From the NCBI GenBank assembly GCA_021776635.1, contig JAJFFN010000039.1:1-37434 (forward strand): a stretch of DNA of 37,434 nucleotides, given 5' to 3'. Below are positions 32,451 through 37,434 of the stretch, piece after piece. The translations under genes were made by a program, and so were the position numbers. Positions within the stretch are counted from its first letter, which is position 1. Each line of letters starts with the position of its first letter. This stretch comes from Robiginitomaculum sp. Lineage in GTDB: Bacteria > Pseudomonadota > Alphaproteobacteria > Caulobacterales > Maricaulaceae. Below the pieces are notes generated by a model, which worked only from the letters and a program-made list of their open reading frames with translations, made no database searches and had not been told where the DNA came from.

Positions 32451-34172
32451 CTATTTAATTTTTGCTCTAAAACTAACGGTAAATGTCGCACCGCCTTGAA
32501 ACGCATTTGAAGGCGTTATGCGTATGAATTTTACATTAGGGTCAAATCCTGCACTTGGTACATATCCATATACTGGCGGTGCAGATATTGATGTGGAATA
32601 TTCTACCTCACTAGCAAGTGCACAACATGTAACCCCGCTTGCGCCAAGACTGATATCAAAAGGCCCCATTCCAACATTCAGCGGATCAAAATCACCATTA
32701 TAAAAGGTCAAATATGCAGGCAATTGGTCTTCGATGACAAGCGTACCGTCGTCTGATGCGCTCCCACCTGTATTTTCAATCGTGAACATATAAACAACTT
32801 CATTGCCAGGAATTGCATATAAGCCTGTACTTAGAGGATCATAGAGCGCCACATCTTTTGTTGCCGTAAATTCCGCAGCACCGATGACTGTGGCCGTAAA
32901 ATTCGCAGACCCCAACACAGTTGAACCGATATTAGCATTTGCCGTATTAAGATATGTTCCAACGGTATCCGGTATTTCAGTTTGGTAGACTAAATCCAGT
33001 GTTCCGCCTGCGGATATGGTATAACTACTTCCGTTTAAACCAGTGAATGTAAGAACGCCGGTATCCCCCACAGTCGGATATGTGCCAGAGTTCGTCGTAT
33101 TTACGCCGCTCGCACCTGTAAAACCTTGGAAAGAAACATTCGTTGGTAACGTATCGGTGAAACCATCAACAATTGCATCAAACGCGGACGGGTTTGTCAA
33201 AGTTACGGTATAGGTAGCAGTATATGGGCCTGAACCAGAAATAAATGAACTTGGTGTAGCAGATTTGCTAATTGTGAAAGGATTGGTTGATGTTGGAAAG
33301 TTAAAAACAATCGCACCACCTGCATCAAAATTGCCCGTATATTTGATATTTGTATTTCCCGAGGTTTGCACTGCATATGGACGTGCCGTAGATGTGGTGT
33401 TCGCGCAAAGATATTTGTAAGAAAATCGAATACCAATGAAATATCCATTCCCGCTTTGAGAGACAGGCGAGACAAAATATAATTTGTCCTGCGTACCAAC
33501 AGGTGCCGCCGTTACATTACTGGAAATTACTTCTGCTCCAACAAGCTGCAAACATGCCGCATCAAAATCAGTATTACCTGCCGGTTGTGTGAAAAATTCA
33601 TCCCCTACACTATTGCCGCCAAAATCGAACAGAACCTCTGCAGTAATAGTTTGTCCGACAATTGCGCCAGGGCCAAGTGTCGTGCTGGTAATATTACCAC
33701 CCGCATTGGCACTAATGGCCTTACGCGATGATAATGAAAGGTTTGCTAAGGACGTCGGTTCCGTGTCAGACGTAAGTGTAACAACCGGTGATATAGACGG
33801 GCTAGGTTCATTTTTTTTGGATGTGTCACAAGGATAGGTAATATGCCAACCTATCAAGGACGTAGCACCCACAGCTAAACTGCCAATAGATTGCGTTGTG
33901 GATTGTGATCCCGTAAGTGTAAAACCACTCCCCAAGCCAGAAATATCAGCACTAATGCCTGTAACAGTCGTCGCACCAGAATTGGTCACAGTGCCCGTTA
34001 TATAGGCAGCAGTTGGCCCGTCTGTTGGACAGTTATTTGAATCATTAGCAAAGGACTGTGTCCCAGTAGCAGCATCACCACTGGTAAATACGAAATCAAT
34101 TGATGCCCAAGCGTACTGTATGTTGAATACCACTACAAAAATGGTAAAAAACAATCTCCCAAGCTTTTTCAA
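32451..34172 (-). CDS. Secreted DUF11-repeat surface protein
   Basis: A 573-residue exported protein. It begins with TTG (AGGA eight bases ahead), followed by a Sec signal peptide (LGRLFFTIFVVVFNIQYAWA, cut near residue 23). The mature protein is Thr/Ser/Asn/Gly-rich with beta-sandwich repeats. Two DUF11-like domains are visible in the second half (about 295-430 with YTATYTVTLTNPSAFDAIVDG, and about 430-573 with VVYMFTIENTGGSASDDGTLV). It ends directly after a strand (TFTVSFRAKIK) with no anchor or sorting signal. Likely cell-surface or extracellular; adhesion is a guess. It lies inside the interval flanked by the duplicated xseA-purD segments and is probably acquired. Confidence 0.78.
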   Translation of the reverse strand: MKKLGRLFFTIFVVVFNIQYAWASIDFVFTSGDAATGTQSFANDSNNCPTDGPTAAYITGTVTNSGATTVTGISADISGLGSGFTLTGSQSTTQSIGSLAVGATSLIGWHITYPCDTSKKNEPSPSISPVVTLTSDTEPTSLANLSLSSRKAISANAGGNITSTTLGPGAIVGQTITAEVLFDFGGNSVGDEFFTQPAGNTDFDAACLQLVGAEVISSNVTAAPVGTQDKLYFVSPVSQSGNGYFIGIRFSYKYLCANTTSTARPYAVQTSGNTNIKYTGNFDAGGAIVFNFPTSTNPFTISKSATPSSFISGSGPYTATYTVTLTNPSAFDAIVDGFTDTLPTNVSFQGFTGASGVNTTNSGTYPTVGDTGVLTFTGLNGSSYTISAGGTLDLVYQTEIPDTVGTYLNTANANIGSTVLGSANFTATVIGAAEFTATKDVALYDPLSTGLYAIPGNEVVYMFTIENTGGSASDDGTLVIEDQLPAYLTFYNGDFDPLNVGMGPFDISLGASGVTCCALASEVEYSTSISAPPVYGYVPSAGFDPNVKFIRITPSNAFQGGATFTVSFRAKIK

Positions 34173-34302
34173 AATCGCGTCCTGTTATTACTAAACTTCA
34201 TATCTAGTCAAGCATGCTTAAACATTGCTTAAGCCAATTCTAAAAATGTGTTTTGCCAAGCAATTTATGAGAATTTAATAATGAAAGCTGGTTATGTGAC
34301 TA

Positions 34303-34546
34303 AGCGATAAAACCGACTTTACGGATGGTGGCATTGTACGCGAATTACCGAGGGAACTACCAGAAAATACCTTTTTTCACGCGGTTTGACGCAGCAGCAT
34401 ATTATGACGTCAATGATGATTTGCATCTTCAGGACAACATAGAAAACTTAACAGACACTGTTTATTTCCAGTCATCGCACAGCACGCATCAAGTGACCGT
34501 CGGTACGCCGTTCAATGCGCGCTTTACAATTTCAGGTCGTTTTTAA
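34303..34546 (+). pseudogene. TonB-dependent receptor C-terminal fragment, frameshifted
   Basis: The last 60 or so codons of a TonB-dependent outer-membrane receptor remain. The frame ending at 34546 gives RFDAAAYYDVNDDL, NIENLTDTVYF and finally NARFTISGRF, the terminal strand with the C-terminal Phe of TonB receptors. Just upstream the matching frame is one base off (DFTDGGIVREL, read from 34303 to a TGA at 34387-34389), with the shift near a T-run at about 34371-34376. No start, plug domain or upstream barrel is present, so it is a dead remnant. Confidence 0.8.
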
Positions 34547-34563
34547 AATATATCCTTAGAAAT

Positions 34564-34595
34564 AATTAGGGAGTGTACTCATAAACTCCCTAATT
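34564..34595. terminator. 11-bp perfect hairpin between receptor relic and purD region
   Basis: Arms at 34564-34574 (AATTAGGGAGT) and 34585-34595 (ACTCCCTAATT) with a 10-base loop. It follows the receptor relic stop and probably was its terminator, though there is no long T-run. It might instead be a mobile-element end, since it lies near the edge of the inserted interval. Confidence 0.55.
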
Positions 34596-34640
34596 CGGGT
34601 GCTGTCACCGTGCATCCGAAATTGAACATTCGTACGCACT

Positions 34641-34716
34641 TGTAGGTAACTGGTTCATGTTTACTCTTGTGCGCCATTGAGCCATAAGTGTCAAAATTAT
34701 TTAACGGAATCAGCAG
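34641..34716. promoter_or_regulatory. Second copy of the divergent region: truncated xseA start and purD promoter region
   Basis: The minus strand from 34658 still reads MNQLPTSAYECSI before drifting to a stop (TGA at about 34607), a remnant of the xseA start (MNQTPTNAS). The plus strand leads into intact purD. Sequence blocks match 32222-32300, so the purD upstream signals probably lie here. No strong ribosome site is visible before the purD ATG. Confidence 0.7.
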
Positions 34717-35991
34717 ATGAAAATTCTTCTTATTGGTAGTGGTGGGCGCGAACATGCTTTGGCTTGGAAAATAAATCAAAGCCCTTTGTGCAAGCAGTTG
34801 ATTTGTGCACCGGGCAATGCTGGGATTTGTGAGATAGCTGATTGCGTCAATATCAAAGCCGATGATGTAGGCGGACTGGTAAAATTTGCATTGCGCGAGG
34901 CAGTGAATTTTGTTGTCGTCGGCCCCGAAGTACCTTTGGCTTTGGGCTTGGTCGATGAACTTATCACCCAAGGCATAGCCGTGTTCGGCCCCACCGAAGC
35001 CGCCGCCATGTTGGAGAGCTCTAAGGCCTTTACCAAGGATTTTTGTACCCGCCACGACATCCCAACGGCTAAATATGATGTGTTCACCAATGTGTCCGAT
35101 GCCAAAGCCTATCTGGACGTAATGGACGCGCCTTATGTGATTAAGGCGGACGGTCTGGCAGCGGGCAAAGGTGTGGTTATCGCCGAGACGAGAGCCGAAG
35201 CCGAGACCGAGCTAGACGAATTCTTTTCGGGTAAATTTGGCGGCGCAGGTGATTGCGTTTTAATCGAAGAATTTATGACGGGTCACGAAATTTCATTCTT
35301 TGCTTTGGCAGACGGTATTTCAGTTTTGCCGTTAATAGCTGCACAAGACCACAAGCGGGCGTTTGACGGCGATAAAGGCCCCAATACAGGCGGCATGGGT
35401 GCTTATTCTCCGGTGCCCGGATTTAACGACGAAAAGAAGATAATGGACGAAATCCTTATTCCGACAGTGCGCGGCATGGCGGCAGAGGGCACGCCGTTTA
35501 CGGGTGTATTCTTTGCTGGGCTAATGATGACAAAAGACGGGCCAAAACTGATTGAATATAATGTGCGTTTTGGCGACCCTGAATGTCAGGTGCTTATGCG
35601 CAGGCTGGAATCAGACTTGCTGGACATGATGATTAAAGCCGCCAAGGGCAAGCTGGCGCAGGTTGATTTGGTGACATGGTCACCAAATGCAGTGGTCAAT
35701 GTGGTGGTCGCTGCGGACGGCTATCCAGGGACCTATGTTAAGGGGGAAACCATAAAAGGCGTCGAAGCGGCTAACCTCATGGAAGGTGTACAGGTGTTTC
35801 ATGCAGGCACCACGCGCGACAAAGACGGGGCGCTCTTGTCAGCGGGCGGGCGGGTGCTTAATATCACGGCAGTAGGTATGACGGTTGTACAAGCCGTAGA
35901 ACGCGCCTATACTGCCATAGACGAAGCAATAGATTGGCCCGGCGGATATGTCCGCAGGGATATTGCGAAAATGGCTATAAAAGGGAAATAA
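34717..35991 (+). CDS. purD: Phosphoribosylamine-glycine ligase (GARS)
   Basis: A 424-residue ATP-grasp enzyme that joins glycine to phosphoribosylamine, step two of purine synthesis. The N-terminal domain starts MKILLIGSGGREHALAWK. The ATP-grasp core contains VIKADGLAAGKGVVIA, EEFMTGHEISFFAL and the phosphate loop GPNTGGMGAYSP; RFGDPECQ carries the magnesium site. Length is normal. Its first 40 codons are duplicated in decayed form at 32301-32420. The stop is one base from the amidohydrolase start, so the two are probably co-transcribed. Confidence 0.97.
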   Translation: MKILLIGSGGREHALAWKINQSPLCKQLICAPGNAGICEIADCVNIKADDVGGLVKFALREAVNFVVVGPEVPLALGLVDELITQGIAVFGPTEAAAMLESSKAFTKDFCTRHDIPTAKYDVFTNVSDAKAYLDVMDAPYVIKADGLAAGKGVVIAETRAEAETELDEFFSGKFGGAGDCVLIEEFMTGHEISFFALADGISVLPLIAAQDHKRAFDGDKGPNTGGMGAYSPVPGFNDEKKIMDEILIPTVRGMAAEGTPFTGVFFAGLMMTKDGPKLIEYNVRFGDPECQVLMRRLESDLLDMMIKAAKGKLAQVDLVTWSPNAVVNVVVAADGYPGTYVKGETIKGVEAANLMEGVQVFHAGTTRDKDGALLSAGGRVLNITAVGMTVVQAVERAYTAIDEAIDWPGGYVRRDIAKMAIKGK

Positions 35992-35992
35992 T

Positions 35993-37294
35993 ATGAAATA
36001 TTTAAGATCAGTTTTATTGGGCAGCATAGCGCTTGTGCTTTCAGGTTCCGCATTTGCAGATGACCACAACGATGAAAAAATCATTATCATTCATGCAGGG
36101 CAAGTACTGGCAGTTCCCGGAAAAGCACCGCTGAGCGCGCAAAGTATTTATATTCGCGACAATAAAATTGTGAAAATAGCCCCGGGCTATAAGCTTGAAA
36201 AGGGTGCGTCTGTTATTGACCTTAAGAACAGCTTCGTCCTCCCTGGCCTTATTGATAGCCATGTACATTTACGTTCGGAATTTAATCCGAATATTCGGCT
36301 CGACCGACTTACCAAACGCCCCGGCGATGTCGCATATGATGCCTTGGTAAATGCTCGCAAAACGTTAATGGCCGGGTTTACGGCGGTGCAGGATGTTGGC
36401 GGCACCGAAGAGATTTTTGCCCTGCGCGACGCGGTTAATGCTGGCAAAGTTGCAGGTCCGCATATACGAGCTTCAGGGCGCCCGATTTCTCCGACGGGCG
36501 GGCACGGTGATGCCCATGGTTACCGCGCCGAAGTTTTAGCGATAATGCACAGCCCAACCATTTGCGACGGTGTAGCGGATTGCCGCCGTGCGACCCGCTC
36601 GGCTATTAAAGCAGGCGCAGATGTTGTTAAAATAACGGCTACTGGCGGCGTACTTTCCAATACGGCAGCAGGCGTAGAGCAGCAATTTTTTGATGACGAG
36701 TTAATAGCCATTGTCGAGACAGCAAATAAAATGGGCCGTAAAGTCACCGCCCACGCCCACGGTAAAACTGGTATCGATAGTGCGCTTAAAGCCGGTGTAA
36801 AATCCATTGAGCACGGCACATATCTGGACGTAGAAACTGCAGAGTTGTTTAAAAAACATGATGCAGTTTTGGTGCCGACAGTTCTAGCCGGCATGACCGT
36901 AGTTGATTGGGCCAAAAACAAAAACTGGTTACCGCCTGCGTCCAAAGCAAAGGCCTTAGAAGTTGGCCCGCAAATGAAAGACATGTTGCGCATAGCCTAT
37001 GAAAACGGCGTCACAATCGCATTTGGTACAGACACGGGCGTTTCCAAGCACGGCGAGAATGCGCGCGAATTTGGCTATATGGTCGAAGCAGGCATGAGCG
37101 AAATGGACACTATAAAAGCCGCAACTGTTACTGCCGCCAACCATATCGAAATGGGTAATACCATCGGTTCAATTGAAATCGGAAAATATGCCGATATTAT
37201 AGCCGTAGATGGTAACCCTCTCACCAATATCGAAGAACTTTACGATGTAGATTTCGTCATGAAAAGCGGTGTGGTGTATAAAGGCGGGGAATAA
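35993..37294 (+). CDS. Secreted metal-dependent amidohydrolase
   Basis: A 433-residue amidohydrolase-superfamily enzyme of the imidazolonepropionase/prolidase-like group. A Sec signal peptide (MKYLRSVLLGSIALVLSGSAFA, cut near 22) precedes a beta-sandwich, then the TIM barrel with metal ligands DSHVHL (His90, His92), a probable carboxylated lysine in VVKITATGG (about 213), TAHAHGK, SIEHGTY and the catalytic Asp in FGTDTG. Related exported enzymes cleave dipeptides ending in basic residues or proline; the substrate here is unknown. It starts one base after purD, an odd pairing of a periplasmic enzyme with a purine gene. Confidence 0.87.
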   Translation: MKYLRSVLLGSIALVLSGSAFADDHNDEKIIIIHAGQVLAVPGKAPLSAQSIYIRDNKIVKIAPGYKLEKGASVIDLKNSFVLPGLIDSHVHLRSEFNPNIRLDRLTKRPGDVAYDALVNARKTLMAGFTAVQDVGGTEEIFALRDAVNAGKVAGPHIRASGRPISPTGGHGDAHGYRAEVLAIMHSPTICDGVADCRRATRSAIKAGADVVKITATGGVLSNTAAGVEQQFFDDELIAIVETANKMGRKVTAHAHGKTGIDSALKAGVKSIEHGTYLDVETAELFKKHDAVLVPTVLAGMTVVDWAKNKNWLPPASKAKALEVGPQMKDMLRIAYENGVTIAFGTDTGVSKHGENAREFGYMVEAGMSEMDTIKAATVTAANHIEMGNTIGSIEIGKYADIIAVDGNPLTNIEELYDVDFVMKSGVVYKGGE

Positions 37295-37434
37295 AGCTAG
37301 AGCACTCCACTTTAATATGGAATCACTTTGAGCGCCCGAGTTTGTTCCGTGAACAGGAGGTGTTTCCGACGCGGTGCCCCATTTTTGCTTTCGGGACCGT
37401 TAGGAGACAGCGACACATTCACGGGGTCTTGTGC
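37295..37434. other. Unassigned right edge with hairpin and ribosome-site-like motif
   Basis: No gene is resolved in the last 140 bases. Near 37371-37399 CGGTGCCC can pair with GGGACCG (one bulge) around a T-rich loop, followed by TTAGGAGACAGCGAC, which looks like a ribosome site. No usable start codon follows at a sensible distance before the window ends. It could be the leader of a gene that begins beyond the edge. The phrase GAGCACTCCACTTTAATATG near 37300-37320 resembles the end of a dispersed repeat. Confidence 0.3.

Noticed and set aside
34564..34595. Insertion-sequence terminal repeat
   Set aside because: The hairpin is perfect but no matching end or transposase was found around the 32222-34850 interval, so I call it a terminator-like hairpin only.
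34579..35055. Minus-strand ORF of 158 codons across the purD start
   Set aside because: It is the shadow of purD on the other strand joined to the xseA stub; no family features or ribosome site.

Overview
The window looks like chromosomal DNA from a marine-type alphaproteobacterium, probably of the Hyphomonadaceae/Maricaulales group. The main clues are the run PmbA - CysQ-like phosphatase/DUF4170 - MsbA - DUF374 - WaaA - LpxK - LpxL, a DUF2093 gene beside xseA, and an LDH-type malate dehydrogenase. This placement is inferred from gene content only. Base composition is moderate (estimated by eye, not computed). No rRNA, tRNA, CRISPR array or intact insertion sequence was seen.

Layout. Positions 203-4585 (minus strand) hold a complete polyhydroxyalkanoate (PHA) module of the medium-chain-length, Pseudomonas-like kind: class II synthase PhaC, depolymerase PhaZ, a PhaI/PhaF phasin and a PhaD-like TetR regulator. 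A second, lysine-rich phasin has its own terminator. Next come an ABHD10-like hydrolase overlapping a small PD-(D/E)XK-fold protein, a GT4 glycosyltransferase, and infC, which can only start on a rare AUA codon. Positions 8280-18937 are an envelope block on the minus strand: lpxL, lpxK, waaA, a DUF374 acyltransferase, msbA, a CysQ-like phosphatase fused to DUF4170, pmbA, a MAPEG protein and a FrnE-like DsbA. A ParD/ParE toxin-antitoxin pair and an inverted Cys-dependent phosphatase gene interrupt this block between msbA and the DUF374 gene.

Positions 19066-27169 carry an orphan protein, a GNAT acetyltransferase, mdh, a TM_helix (MscS-related) membrane protein with a lysine/alanine-rich tail, zapE preceded by an overlapping small ORF, a GtrA protein, a DUF1579-like secreted protein, a PlsC acyltransferase and a stand-alone sdhB. 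Positions 27352-30815 carry a Tat-exported RidA-like lipoprotein with a Tat-exported M19 dipeptidase, then chorismate mutase, an M23 lipoprotein and DUF2093.

The most unusual structure is at 32222-34850. The divergent xseA-purD promoter region is present twice. One copy keeps intact xseA and a decayed purD start; the other keeps a decayed xseA start and intact purD. Between them lie a DUF11 surface protein gene and a frameshifted TonB-receptor tail. purD is followed directly by a secreted amidohydrolase. Short tandem repeats and paired inverted (REPIN-like) elements are scattered through the intergenic gaps; one forms the apparent 5' end of the M23 gene.
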